Under the pieces are notes generated by a model. It had not been told where the DNA came from. It saw only the letters and a list, made by a program, of their open reading frames with translations, and made no database searches. Below are positions 51,337 through 60,754 of a DNA stretch of 64,000 bases, in pieces (the first letter of the stretch is position 1; every line of letters starts with the position of its first letter). The translations under genes were made by a program, and so were the position numbers. This DNA is from AP-15 sp963787425 (lineage in GTDB: Bacteria; Pseudomonadota; Alphaproteobacteria; ATCC43930; CGMCC-115725), in NCBI GenBank assembly GCA_963787425.1, contig CAWBCV010000004.1:1-64000 (forward strand), read 5' to 3'.

Positions 51337-52407
51337 TCAGGCGCCTTTACGCCGGCGGCGCATCACCCCGATGCCGATCAGCCCGCTGGCGAGAAGGCTC
51401 AACGTCGCGGGCTCGGGTACAGGTGTTGCGAGCAGCCCGATGACCTGCGTACCGTTCGAGTAGAAGCCCACCAAGTTGCCCTGGTCGTTGATGCCGTTGA
51501 TCGTCGTGCCGGTTACGTTGAAAGCGGGTATCGCCGACGCGTTCGGATCGCTGATCGTCTGAAAGCTGTCGGTAAGTATGTTGAACAGCAGCCCTTGCGT
51601 CTCGCCATTCATGTCTACGAAGCTGCCAACCGCCTGATTATTATTGTTGAGACCCAGCAGCATTGTGTTGGTCCCATTCGGATCATCGACGGTCATGAAT
51701 GATCCGTTGTTGTCAAGGAACCCGTGAAAGTTGCCTGCAGCGTCGACATAGAACCCAGCAATCTCGCCGGTATTGTTGATCGCCGTCGTCGTCGTGTTAC
51801 CAACCGCCATCGGATCATCGATATTGGCGGAGAAGGTACCGGCTGCGATGTTGTAGGTATAGCCGTGAGTAGCACCGGCCCCGTCGGTGTAAAATCCAAC
51901 CGCGATATTGCCGTTGTTCACCCCGAGCAACTGGTTCGTCGAGGGCACGGTCATAGCGGTATTAGGATTTATAACCGGGGTAAAGCTGCCGTTTTGATTA
52001 ACGAACCCGAAATTATTTCCATTGCCGTCGATCCAGAATCCGACCGTCGTCGGGCTAGCGTTGCTATTAATGCCGACAACCTGCGTCTGCACCGAGTTCG
52101 GAAAGTTCTCGGGCGTAAACGTCGTATAGGCAGGTGGCGCAACGGTGTAGCCCTTGTTGGGCAGAATGGTTCCGTCACCGGCATATCCGACGATTGTCCC
52201 AGAGTTATTTATGCCCAACTCTTGGTTGAAGTTTGCGTCACCGCCGATTGCGGCATTACTGTTGACAATGTTCTGAAAGGTGTAGGTTGTCGCATGCGCC
52301 GAATGTGCGCTCCAGGCAAGCACAACGGTCACCAGCGCGCCGAGCTTCAGCTTAAAGCGGTGGGATGAGGCCAGCGAGGAACCAGGGTTAAGCACTGACA
52401 GTCTCAT
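51337..52407 (-). CDS. PEP-CTERM protein with repeated beta motifs
   Basis: 356 residues. Signal peptide about 1-40 (LGALVTVVLAWSAHSAHA). The centre repeats a unit of about 45 residues of the type GINNxGxIVGFYxDxxGxxHGF, then a long acidic-Asn region. The C-terminus VPEPATLSLLASGLIGIGV plus RRRRK is a full PEP-CTERM sorting tail for exosortase processing. Asn-rich and with more A/T than its neighbours, it may be acquired. No exosortase is in the window. Probably surface or matrix linked. Confidence 0.92.
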   Translation of the reverse strand: MRLSVLNPGSSLASSHRFKLKLGALVTVVLAWSAHSAHATTYTFQNIVNSNAAIGGDANFNQELGINNSGTIVGYAGDGTILPNKGYTVAPPAYTTFTPENFPNSVQTQVVGINSNASPTTVGFWIDGNGNNFGFVNQNGSFTPVINPNTAMTVPSTNQLLGVNNGNIAVGFYTDGAGATHGYTYNIAAGTFSANIDDPMAVGNTTTTAINNTGEIAGFYVDAAGNFHGFLDNNGSFMTVDDPNGTNTMLLGLNNNNQAVGSFVDMNGETQGLLFNILTDSFQTISDPNASAIPAFNVTGTTINGINDQGNLVGFYSNGTQVIGLLATPVPEPATLSLLASGLIGIGVMRRRRKGA

Positions 52408-52689
52408 GGTTACCCCTTTTTTGAAGAAGTTTGTTAAGGTTAACGCACAGGCCGTGCCAACCTGCCGTGCGTGGTGGTTTTTGGCGCGCGATCAGTGGCT
52501 TGAGAAGTGACGAAGAAAATCCACCCGCCAACGTTTGTCGGAAAACTTTACAGCCTTGGACGCCCAAATTATGAGCAGGCCCGCTCGGGTCCAAGGTAAT
52601 CGGCCCACTTAGCGGTTTGCGTTACGCCGACGCGCTGTAAAGAAATCCTACAGTCGAGCGGCCGATGATTTTTGGTCCCGATCCCCCGG

Positions 52690-53634
52690 CTAAGGCAGGA
52701 TCCCCAGCTTTTCCGTCAAGAGCTCGTAGAACGCGCCGGCATCGACTGTGTTTATGAACCGAGCGTTGACCGGTCGCCCGGTGACGCCCCACCAGTCGAC
52801 CACTGTCATTCCCACCGTCAGCGCGCTCTGGGTCTCGATCGCGACATTGACCTCCCGTCCCTCATACAGGTCCGGGCGCAGCAAGTATCCGACAACTGAA
52901 GGATCGTGCAGCGCCCTGGCGCGAGGCCCGAATTTGTGGCGGCGATTTCTCTCAAAGGCCGCCAGTAATGCGGCAACGGCCGCGCCGCAACGATTTGGGA
53001 GAGCGCGCAGCGACGCGAGCCGAGGCTCGGTGGTGATCAGTTGATGTGTGACGTCGAGCGGTATCATCGTGATCGGGATGCCGCTGTCGATTACGATCGC
53101 CGCGGCGTGCGGGTCGACATGCATGTTGAACTCGGCCGCCGGCGTCACATTGCCGAGCTCGAAACAGGCTCCGCCCATGAGGACCAATTCACGGATTTTA
53201 CCGGCGGCTTCCGGTGCCTTGACGAGCGCCATGGCGATGTTGGTCAGTGGTCCCAAAGCGCATAAGGTGATCGTGGCCGGCTTTGCAGAGCATAACGTCT
53301 CGATCAGAAAGTCGACACCATGCTGCGCCCGCTGCGGCGTAATTGGCTCAGGCAGCAACAGACGGTCGCGGCTGGTCTCGTTATGAATCCGTTCTGCTGT
53401 TGCGAGCGGACGCAGTAACGGTCGCGCGCACCCGGCATAAACCGGGACGTCAGAGCGCCCGGCCAGTTCACACACCCGGCGCGCATTACGCTCAGTCTGA
53501 GCGACCGGCAGATTCCCGGCGACGGCGACCAGCCCCAGAACTTCCAGTTCCTCTACCGCTGCCAATGCCAGCAGGATCGCCACAGCATCGTCGAGGCCCG
53601 GGTCGGTATCGATGATGATCGGACGCCGATCCAC
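52690..53634 (-). CDS. Inosine/uridine-preferring nucleoside hydrolase
   Basis: 314 residues. The calcium-binding DTDPGLDDA is at residues 9-17; LVLMGGACFELGNVTPAAEFNMHVDPHAA (in part GGACFELGNVTPAAEFN) supplies ribose contacts, and the C-terminal half has the conserved His/Asp region (HDPSVVGYLL). It releases bases from nucleosides. It follows sdhB by 21 bp. Confidence 0.92.
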   Translation of the reverse strand: MDRRPIIIDTDPGLDDAVAILLALAAVEELEVLGLVAVAGNLPVAQTERNARRVCELAGRSDVPVYAGCARPLLRPLATAERIHNETSRDRLLLPEPITPQRAQHGVDFLIETLCSAKPATITLCALGPLTNIAMALVKAPEAAGKIRELVLMGGACFELGNVTPAAEFNMHVDPHAAAIVIDSGIPITMIPLDVTHQLITTEPRLASLRALPNRCGAAVAALLAAFERNRRHKFGPRARALHDPSVVGYLLRPDLYEGREVNVAIETQSALTVGMTVVDWWGVTGRPVNARFINTVDAGAFYELLTEKLGILP

Positions 53635-53655
53635 GCTTGCGGCACCGATTTCCAG

Positions 53656-54435
53656 CTACCGGCGCAGCACCAGCAGCTTCTTGATTTCGGCGATTGCCTT
53701 GGCCGGGTTGAGGTTCTTCGGGCAAGTCCGGGTGCAGTTCATGATGGTGTGACAGCGGTAGAGCCGGAACGGGTCTTCGAGCTCGTCGAGACGCTCGCCG
53801 GTCTTCTCGTCGCGGCTGTCGGCGATCCAGCGGTAGGCCTGCAACAATACCGCGGGTCCCAAATAGCGCTCGCCGTTCCACCAGTAGCTCGGACACGAGG
53901 TGGTGCAGCAAAAGCACAGAATGCATTCCCAGAGGCCGTCGAGCTGTTCGCGCTCCTCGATCGATTGCCGCCGCTCGCTGTCGGGCGGCGGCGGGCTCGC
54001 GGTCTGCAGCCAAGGCCGGATCGATTGGTATTGCGCAATGACATGGGTCAGATCGGGCACCAGATCCTTGATGACCGGCATGTGCGGCAACGGGTAGATC
54101 CGCACCGCGCCTTCGATGTCCTCGATCGCCTTGAGGCAGGCCAGCGTATTGGTGCCGTCGATGTTCATTGCGCAAGAGCCGCAAATCCCTTCACGGCAAG
54201 AGCGGCGGAACGTCAGAGTCGTGTCGATCTCGTTCTTGATCTTGATCAGCGCGTCGAGGACCATCGGACCGCAGTCGTGGAGATCGATCTCGAACGTGTC
54301 GATGACCGGGTTTTTCCCGTCGTCGGGGTTCCAGCGATAGATCTTGAACTCGCGCAGGCGGGTGGAGCCGAGCGGCCCGGCAAAGGTCTTGCCGGCGCCG
54401 ATTTTCGAGTTCCGCGGCAGCGTGAATTCGGCCAT
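53656..54435 (-). CDS. sdhB: Succinate dehydrogenase iron-sulfur subunit
   Basis: 259 residues. [2Fe-2S] cluster in CREGICGSCAMNIDGTNTLAC, [4Fe-4S] in CILCFCCTTSCPSYWW and [3Fe-4S] in CHTIMNCTRTCPKNLNP are complete. It carries electrons from SdhA to the membrane subunits. It follows sdhA after a 218-bp gap that holds a palindromic repeat, unusual inside this operon. Confidence 0.96.
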   Translation of the reverse strand: MAEFTLPRNSKIGAGKTFAGPLGSTRLREFKIYRWNPDDGKNPVIDTFEIDLHDCGPMVLDALIKIKNEIDTTLTFRRSCREGICGSCAMNIDGTNTLACLKAIEDIEGAVRIYPLPHMPVIKDLVPDLTHVIAQYQSIRPWLQTASPPPPDSERRQSIEEREQLDGLWECILCFCCTTSCPSYWWNGERYLGPAVLLQAYRWIADSRDEKTGERLDELEDPFRLYRCHTIMNCTRTCPKNLNPAKAIAEIKKLLVLRR

Positions 54436-54506
54436 CGGAAGTATTCAGGGCTTTCTGTGGAACATCTTGCCACCGGAAAGGGGAGGCAAATCAGCCCCCC
54501 AATTTC

Positions 54507-54592
54507 GTCTTGACCGGGCTTGGCCCGGCCATCCACGCCTTTCGAGCGCCCGAAAGAAAGTCGTGGATGCGCGGATCAAGTCCGCGCAAGAC
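54507..54592. repeat. Palindromic repeat between sdhA and sdhB
   Basis: 86 bp with ends GTCTTG/CAAGAC and inner ATCCACG...CTTTC paired with GAAAG...CGTGGAT. This is the common alphaproteobacterial GGCC-rich palindrome type (CCGGGCTTGGCCCGG). Different from the CCCTC elements. Confidence 0.75.
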
Positions 54593-54653
54593 AACTTAAG
54601 GTAGATCATGTCCAGTGGGGCCGGTTGTCACGGGAATCAAGAGCCATTCTGCC

Positions 54654-56447
54654 CTAATACACGCGTGCCTTGGGCGGGAAGGTCTGCACCTCGTTCGATA
54701 GTGTGAAGAGATGGACCGGGCGATCGCCGAGTTTAACCCCGCCATCGCCGTCGAGCCAGGCGAGCGTGTGTTTCATCCAGTTCCGGTCGTCGCGTTCGGG
54801 ATAATCTTCGCGCGCATGCGCGCCGCGGCTTTCGGTCCGGTTCTCGGCCGAGTGCAGGGCGACGACGGCCTGCTCGAGCAGATTTTCCAGCTCTAAAGCT
54901 TCGACAAGATCGGTGTTCCAGATCATCGATCGGTCGGAGATGCCGAGGTCGCCGAAGCTGTTGGCCACCACGTCGATCCGGCTGACCCCTTCGCGGAGCA
55001 CTTGTGCCGTGCGAAAGACGGCGCAGTTGGCCTGCATGACATGTTGCATGTCGAAGCGGATCTCGGCGGTCTTGCGCGGCCCGCGCGACTGCCGCACCGC
55101 GTCGAGCCGCGCTACCGCCTCCTCGCCGGCGCCGTTCGACATCGGTTTCTGCGGTGTGCCGGGGCGCACCAGCTCGGCTGCTCGCTGGGCTGCGGCGCGG
55201 CCGAACACGACGATGTCGAGCAGCGAGTTGCAGCCGAGCCTATTGGCGCCGTGCACGGAGACCGAAGCCGCCTCGCCGATCGCCATCAGCCCGGGGACCG
55301 TGGCGTCCGGTTCGTCCGGGGTCGGCCGCAGCACCTCGCCATGGTGGTTCGTCGGAATGCCGCCCATGTTGTAATGCACGGTCGGCAATACCGGGATGGG
55401 TTCGCGCGTTACATCGACCCCGGCGAAGATTTTAGCCGTCTCCGATATCCCCGGCAGGCGCTGGTGCAGAACCTCGGGCGAGAGGTGCTCGAGGTGCAGG
55501 AGAATGTGGTCCTTCTCCGGTCCGCAGCCACGACCCTCGCGGATTTCGATCGTCATTGCCCGGCTGACAACATCGCGCGACGCCAGGTCTTTGGCGTGCG
55601 GCGCGTAGGCTTCCATAAAGCGCACGCCCTCGCTGTTGGTCAGATAGCCGCCCTCGCCTCGGGCGCCCTCGGTGATCAGGCAGCCGGCGCCATAGATCCC
55701 GGTCGGGTGAAACTGGATGAACTCCATATCCTGCAGCGGAAGCCCGGCGCGCAGCACCATGGCATTGCCGTCGCCGGTGCAAGTGTGGGCGGAGGTGCAG
55801 GAGAAATAGGTCCGCCCGTACCCGCCGGTGGCGAGGACCACGAGATGGGCGCGAAACCGGTGGAGGCTGCCGTCTTCGAGGTTCCATGCCATGACGCCGC
55901 GGCAGGCGCCCTCCTCGTCCATGATCAGGTCGAGCGCAAAATACTCGACGAAGAACTCCGCATTGTTGCGCACGCATTGCTGATAGAGCGTGTGAATGAG
56001 CGCGTGACCGGTGCGGTCGGCAGCGGCGCAAGCGCGCCGCGCCGGATCGCCCTCGCCGTACTCCATCATGTGCCCGCCAAACGGCCGCTGATAGATCCGC
56101 CCGTCTTCGGTGCGGGAGAACGGCACGCCGAAATGCTCGAGCTCGATGACCGCGGGGATCGCATTGCGGCACATGTACTCGATCGCATCCTGGTCGCCGA
56201 GCCAATCCGAACCCTTGACGGTGTCGTACATGTGCCAGCGCCAGTCGTCCGGGCCGACATTGCCCAGCGCCGCGCTGACCCCTCCTTGGGCGGCGACCGT
56301 ATGGCTGCGGGTTGGGAAGACCTTGCTGATGCAGGCTGTCCGCAGCCCTTCGATGGTCATTCCCAATGTCGCGCGCAGGCCCGCGCCGCCGGCGCCGACG
56401 ACGACCACGTCGTAGCTGTGATCGATGATGTTGTAGGCCGGTGGCAT
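54654..56447 (-). CDS. sdhA: Succinate dehydrogenase flavoprotein subunit
   Basis: 597 residues from the ATG at 56447; a TTG at 56459 is less likely. FAD-binding VVVVGAGGAGLRA, the covalent FAD histidine in FPTRSHTVAAQGGVSAALGN (in part RSHTVAAQGG), catalytic Arg/His regions (HGANRLGCNSLLD) and the C-terminal domain are all present. It oxidises succinate in the TCA cycle on the cytoplasmic face. Confidence 0.97.
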   Translation of the reverse strand: MPPAYNIIDHSYDVVVVGAGGAGLRATLGMTIEGLRTACISKVFPTRSHTVAAQGGVSAALGNVGPDDWRWHMYDTVKGSDWLGDQDAIEYMCRNAIPAVIELEHFGVPFSRTEDGRIYQRPFGGHMMEYGEGDPARRACAAADRTGHALIHTLYQQCVRNNAEFFVEYFALDLIMDEEGACRGVMAWNLEDGSLHRFRAHLVVLATGGYGRTYFSCTSAHTCTGDGNAMVLRAGLPLQDMEFIQFHPTGIYGAGCLITEGARGEGGYLTNSEGVRFMEAYAPHAKDLASRDVVSRAMTIEIREGRGCGPEKDHILLHLEHLSPEVLHQRLPGISETAKIFAGVDVTREPIPVLPTVHYNMGGIPTNHHGEVLRPTPDEPDATVPGLMAIGEAASVSVHGANRLGCNSLLDIVVFGRAAAQRAAELVRPGTPQKPMSNGAGEEAVARLDAVRQSRGPRKTAEIRFDMQHVMQANCAVFRTAQVLREGVSRIDVVANSFGDLGISDRSMIWNTDLVEALELENLLEQAVVALHSAENRTESRGAHAREDYPERDDRNWMKHTLAWLDGDGGVKLGDRPVHLFTLSNEVQTFPPKARVY

Positions 56448-56459
56448 GCGGGGCTCCAA

Positions 56460-56855
56460 TCAGCTCGTCGATCCGAAGGCAATGCTGAGCACTGCAAAGA
56501 TTCCCGCCACAGCGAAACCGAAACTGAGCAGACGGACGACGACGACGAGGCCGAGCTTGGCGAGCTCGGTGTGAACATAGTCTTCGATGACCACCTGGAG
56601 CCCGAGCGATGCGTGATAAAAAGTCGCGATAAGCAGCAACACCAGCAGGATGGCCGGCAGGGGCAGGCCGACCCAGTTCTGCACAGTCTCGATATCGGCG
56701 CCGACCAAGGCGATGACGGAGGCTACGAACCAAAGGCTCAACGGCACCAGAGCAATCGCGGTAACGCGCTGGGCCCACCAGTGCTCGACCCCCTCCTTCG
56801 CCGAGCCCAGCCCGATTGCACGGCCGAGCGGCGACCGCATCCGCGATGCCATCAT
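56460..56855 (-). CDS. sdhD: Succinate dehydrogenase membrane anchor subunit
   Basis: 131 residues, three transmembrane helices, and the heme/quinone region FYHASLGLQVVIEDYVH. The EHWWAQRVTAIALVPL start is typical of alphaproteobacterial SdhD. One base separates it from sdhC and 12 bp from sdhA. Confidence 0.93.
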   Translation of the reverse strand: MMASRMRSPLGRAIGLGSAKEGVEHWWAQRVTAIALVPLSLWFVASVIALVGADIETVQNWVGLPLPAILLVLLLIATFYHASLGLQVVIEDYVHTELAKLGLVVVVRLLSFGFAVAGIFAVLSIAFGSTS

Positions 56856-56856
56856 G

Positions 56857-57249
56857 TCAGGAAATCCAGCGAGCTATCCCGGCGATCCAGGCAACCAGAG
56901 TCAGGACGGCAGTCGCCCCGACGACGATCCAGCCACCAATATAGGTCGATTTGAGATCGAGCGCATGGCCGGTGTCCCACACGAGGTGCCGAATGCCATT
57001 GCACAAATGATAGAACAGCGACAGCGTCCAGCCGAACAACAGCAAGAGCCCGATCCAGGAGCCGAGGAAATCCTGGACCCCTTCATAGGTCTGCGGCCCG
57101 GAAGCGGCGGCAATAAGCCACCATACGAGGAGAATTGCCCCGGCGCTCAGCGCCACGCCGGTCGCGCGGTGGAGGATCGACAGAACGGAGGTGAGTTGCC
57201 ATCGGTAGATCTGAAGGTGCGGCGAAAGCGGCCGGTCGGCGGATCTCAT
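56857..57249 (-). CDS. sdhC: Succinate dehydrogenase cytochrome b556 subunit
   Basis: 130 residues, three helices. Family signature RPLSPHLQIYRW and heme ligand His in LFYHLCNGIRHLVWDTGHAL (in part YHLCNGIRHLVWDTG). First gene of sdhCDAB, with a 90-bp gap after the CoA-ester lyase. Confidence 0.95.
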   Translation of the reverse strand: MRSADRPLSPHLQIYRWQLTSVLSILHRATGVALSAGAILLVWWLIAAASGPQTYEGVQDFLGSWIGLLLLFGWTLSLFYHLCNGIRHLVWDTGHALDLKSTYIGGWIVVGATAVLTLVAWIAGIARWIS

Positions 57250-57339
57250 TTACGGCAATTCCGGATTTCCCTCGCGGTCGGCCGTGTGAATTAGCCCGCG
57301 TGCCGGGGAGTGTCAACGCAGGCTCGCCAACGGGCCGCT

Positions 57340-58212
57340 TCACTTCTCGCTTGAGAGCCGCTCGATCTCACCGGCTAACGCCAACAGCCGGCGTGCATTT
57401 TCCACGTGCAGGTTTTCGATCAGCCGGCCTTCCACGAGCACGACGCCCTTACCCGCGGCTGCCGCTTCGCTGTGCGCCGCGATGATCCGCCGCGACCACT
57501 CGACCTCCTCGGGGCTCGGGGCGAATACTGCGTTGGCGGCAGCGATCTGCTTCGGGTGGATCAATGTCTTGCCGTCGAAGCCGAGCTCGCGCCCTTGCCG
57601 GCAAGAGGCCGCGAAGCCCTCATCGTCGGAGAGCTCCAGGTGGACGCCGTCGAGAACCGCCAGCCCGTGTGCGCGGGCTGCCAGAATGGCGAGGCTGAGG
57701 GAGGTAATCAGGGGCAGACGATCGCGGGTCGGGAGCGCGTGCAGGTCTTTGGTCAGGTCCGAGGTGCCGAGGACGAGCGCGGCGAGCCTCGGGCTCGCTG
57801 CGGCGATCTCCCGGGCATAGAGGATGCCGCGCGCCGTCTCCAGCATGCACCAGACGGCGAGCCGCTCCGAGGCGCCGAACGCGTCCAGCAGCGACGCGGT
57901 CAACGCCACCCGGTCGGGACTCTCCACCTTCGGTAACAGCACCCCATGGATCGGCATTGTCGCGGCGGCCGCCAGATCGGCGTGGCCCCACGGACTGTCG
58001 ATCGCGTTGACGCGGATTACCAGCTCGCGGTCGCCATAGCCGCCCCCGGCGAGCGCCGCCGCGACGATGGTCCGCGCGCTCTCCTTCGACTCCGGGGCCA
58101 CGGCGTCTTCGAGATCGAAGATCAGCCCGTCGGCAGGCAGAACCCGAGCTTTCTCCAGCGCCCGCGGGTTCGAACCGGGCATGAAGAGAACACTGCGGCG
58201 CGGGCGAGGCAT
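57340..58212 (-). CDS. HpcH/CitE family CoA-ester lyase
   Basis: 290 residues of a TIM barrel. RRSVLFMPGSNPRALEKA at the N-terminus, FDLEDAVAP (metal Glu/Asp), VLLPKVESPD, CMLETARGIL and GKTLIHPKQ match malyl-CoA/citrate lyase beta-type enzymes. It cleaves a beta-hydroxyacyl-CoA to acetyl-CoA plus an oxo acid; which one is unknown. Organic-acid genes surround it. Confidence 0.88.
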   Translation of the reverse strand: MPRPRRSVLFMPGSNPRALEKARVLPADGLIFDLEDAVAPESKESARTIVAAALAGGGYGDRELVIRVNAIDSPWGHADLAAAATMPIHGVLLPKVESPDRVALTASLLDAFGASERLAVWCMLETARGILYAREIAAASPRLAALVLGTSDLTKDLHALPTRDRLPLITSLSLAILAARAHGLAVLDGVHLELSDDEGFAASCRQGRELGFDGKTLIHPKQIAAANAVFAPSPEEVEWSRRIIAAHSEAAAAGKGVVLVEGRLIENLHVENARRLLALAGEIERLSSEK

Positions 58213-58245
58213 GGCGGATATCGGCGCGCCGTAATTGGCTGAATT

Positions 58246-59337
58246 CTATTCCGCTGCCTTGGCCGCCGGAGACTGCCAGCTCTTCAATACGGGCAGCACC
58301 TCACTGGCGAACAGCCGCAATGACGCCTCTGCTTTATCGTATGAAATGCCCCCGAAGCGGAATGAGGCGTTCAGCTCGAAATCTCCGATCACCTCGCGAC
58401 GCGCCTCCAATTCCCGGAGGATGCGGTCCGGGGTGCCCCACACGGCGGCTTTCATGAAGCCCTCGACGGCGCCTTCGAGGCCCCCCTTGCGGGCGATCTC
58501 GGCCTTCTGTGCATAAGCGTCATAGCCCTTCACCGTGGCGAAGTGCTCGCCGAGGAACTCGTAATGATCGAAATTGCTCTCGACGAATTTGCCCATGTGC
58601 TTGCGCGCCAGCGCCTCTGCCTCGTCGAACTTCGGCGCGCAGAGGCAAAAATCGGTGATCATCATCGTCGGGGCATCGATGCCGTGGTACTTGCGGTGCA
58701 TTTTGCGGTTGCGCTGGATTGCCGGGAGCCGCATCGGCCAAGGGCGATCGGAGAACATCACCATGTGGGCGCCGAGCCGGGCCGCCGAATCCACCGAATC
58801 CTCGCTCGATGCGACGGCATAAATGCGTCCGTCGAAACTGTATTTCGGGCGTGGGCGCAGCTCGACCCGCGGCTGCTTGTAATAAGTGCCGTCGGCCTCG
58901 ATCCAGCCGGTGCGCAGCGCTCTGACGATCATCGGCGCCGCCTCGTCGAATCGGCCGCGGCTCTCGTCCATCGTGCCGCGGAATGCGGCGAACTCGCGCC
59001 GCGCCAGGCCGCGTCCGAAGCCGAGCCGCAATCGGCCCTTACACAGCAGGTCGAGCACCGCGGCCTGCTCGGCCACGCGCAGCGGGTCGTGCCACGGCAG
59101 GATCACCGCGGCGGTGCCGAGATCGATGTCCGGGCACACCCCGGCGAGGTAGGTCATCAATTGCAGATTGTCGGGGCAGAACGAGTAATCGAAAAAATGG
59201 TGCTCGGCCGACCACAGCACGTCGAAGCCCAGGGCCGGCGCCTGGCGTGCCAAGCGCAGATCCTCATCCCAGACCTGATCGTCAGCGATGTTATCCCAGC
59301 CATAGCTGGCGAAGATCATCATCAGGCCGACATCCAT
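58246..59337 (-). CDS. LLM-class flavin-dependent oxidoreductase
   Basis: 363 residues from the ATG at 59337, preceded by GGAGGGG. Luciferase-like TIM barrel: MDVGLMMIFASYGWD, ALGFDVLWSAEHHF, GRLRLGFGRGLARREFAAF and YAVASSEDSVDSAARLG. These FMNH2- or F420-using enzymes oxidise diverse substrates. 18 bp after the MmgE/PrpD gene. Confidence 0.9.
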   Translation of the reverse strand: MDVGLMMIFASYGWDNIADDQVWDEDLRLARQAPALGFDVLWSAEHHFFDYSFCPDNLQLMTYLAGVCPDIDLGTAAVILPWHDPLRVAEQAAVLDLLCKGRLRLGFGRGLARREFAAFRGTMDESRGRFDEAAPMIVRALRTGWIEADGTYYKQPRVELRPRPKYSFDGRIYAVASSEDSVDSAARLGAHMVMFSDRPWPMRLPAIQRNRKMHRKYHGIDAPTMMITDFCLCAPKFDEAEALARKHMGKFVESNFDHYEFLGEHFATVKGYDAYAQKAEIARKGGLEGAVEGFMKAAVWGTPDRILRELEARREVIGDFELNASFRFGGISYDKAEASLRLFASEVLPVLKSWQSPAAKAAE

Positions 59338-59355
59338 GGTCCCCTCCAAAACAGC

Positions 59356-60717
59356 TCAGGTGTGCAGCAAGCGCGTCAGCTCAGAGACGCTCGCGACGCG
59401 GCGGAAGTCGTGGATCGCCGCCAAGCTCGCCTCGATCTGCTGATCGCGCAAGCCGGCGTGAGGCATCAGGGTGCGGTATTTCCGATCGATATCGGCCCAT
59501 CGGAGACCCTCGGCGCCCGCACCTTTGGGCACAAAGACGGTACTCGCGCTGACCCGGCCGTCGGTGGTCCGAATGGTCACGGTCGCGCCTTGCCGATAAG
59601 GCTCCGCGTTGCCGGTCGGCGGCGGCCCGACCCGGATTTTGTCGATCAGCTCATGGATGACCGGGTCTAGGATCTTGGCGGTGGTCGCGTGCACCCACGA
59701 GAAGTCGTGATCGGCCGCCCCCGCGGCAAGAAAATAGGCGGGGCTGTGCGCCATGCCGATCAGATCGGTCGGGTGCAGCGGGCCGGTAAGCGCGGTGAAG
59801 CCGGGACGCGACACGGTGATGTTTTCGATGTCCCGCGGTGCAATGTTCCCGGCTTTCGCCGCTTTCGCAGCCGCCTCGGCGAGCGCGTGGTAGGGATGGC
59901 CACCCGGCACCAGCTTGACGGCCATGTCAGTGATGATGTCCCAGGACTGTCCCAGGTCACGCGTTACACTCGCACCGGCAGAGAGATCCTCGGTCCCGCC
60001 GTAGACTTCGAGAAACCCGCGCTTGGTCTCGAGAATGCTGTCTTCCGCCCGATATCCGCGCTGCGCCGCGAGCGCGGCTCGAACCCCCAGCAGTGCCGCC
60101 AGCCCGGCGTGGTATTCGCGCGCGGTGCTGGTATTCGCCGCGGCCATGAGCCCACCGATCGAGGTCGCCGAGAGGGCGATTGCTTGCGCCGTCTGCGCCG
60201 GGTCGAGCCGCAACAGCCGGCCGGCGGCAACCGCGCCGGCGAAGATGGCGACCAGGCAGCCGTGAAATCCACGGGAGCGAAAGCCTGGGGTGATTGCCTC
60301 TCCGATGCGCCCGGCCGCCTCGTAGCCGAGGACGATTGCCGCCAGCACCTCTTCGCCGTTCGCAGCATTCCGCTCGGCCATCGCGAGCGCGGTGGCGACG
60401 AGTGTCGTGCCGGCATGGACGATGTTGCGCAGATCGCTGTCGTCGCAAGCCGCCGCGTCGCTCATCACGGCATTGACTTGCGCCGCCTCGGCTGCCGGCA
60501 GTTTTGGCCCCGCATCGAACCACAGTGAGGCTTCGGCGATGCCGCCGCATTCTCGCGCAAGGTCGCGGATGATGACCGAAGATCTCATCCCGGCGCCGAG
60601 CGCCGCACTGGCGAGCGTGCTCGCGATCAGCATCGCGGCATGATCGACCGCTTGGGGCGGAAGTTCGGCCGGGCCGACCCGAGTCAGATACTCGGCCAAT
60701 TCCCCGGCGACCGTCAT
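59356..60717 (-). CDS. MmgE/PrpD family protein
   Basis: 453 residues from the ATG at 60717, with GGAGG upstream; the frame opens further up to 60789 but without good support. LAEYLTRVGPAELPPQAVDHA, DAACDDSDLRNIVHAGTTLV and GYEAAGRIGEAI then FHGCLVAIFAGAVAAGRL are family motifs (2-methylcitrate dehydratase / iminodisuccinate epimerase). The substrate is uncertain; no prpBC is nearby. Confidence 0.9.
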   Translation of the reverse strand: MTVAGELAEYLTRVGPAELPPQAVDHAAMLIASTLASAALGAGMRSSVIIRDLARECGGIAEASLWFDAGPKLPAAEAAQVNAVMSDAAACDDSDLRNIVHAGTTLVATALAMAERNAANGEEVLAAIVLGYEAAGRIGEAITPGFRSRGFHGCLVAIFAGAVAAGRLLRLDPAQTAQAIALSATSIGGLMAAANTSTAREYHAGLAALLGVRAALAAQRGYRAEDSILETKRGFLEVYGGTEDLSAGASVTRDLGQSWDIITDMAVKLVPGGHPYHALAEAAAKAAKAGNIAPRDIENITVSRPGFTALTGPLHPTDLIGMAHSPAYFLAAGAADHDFSWVHATTAKILDPVIHELIDKIRVGPPPTGNAEPYRQGATVTIRTTDGRVSASTVFVPKGAGAEGLRWADIDRKYRTLMPHAGLRDQQIEASLAAIHDFRRVASVSELTRLLHT

Positions 60718-60754
60718 CGGGCGCCCTCCTTCGATACGGTTGTGTAAGATTTCC

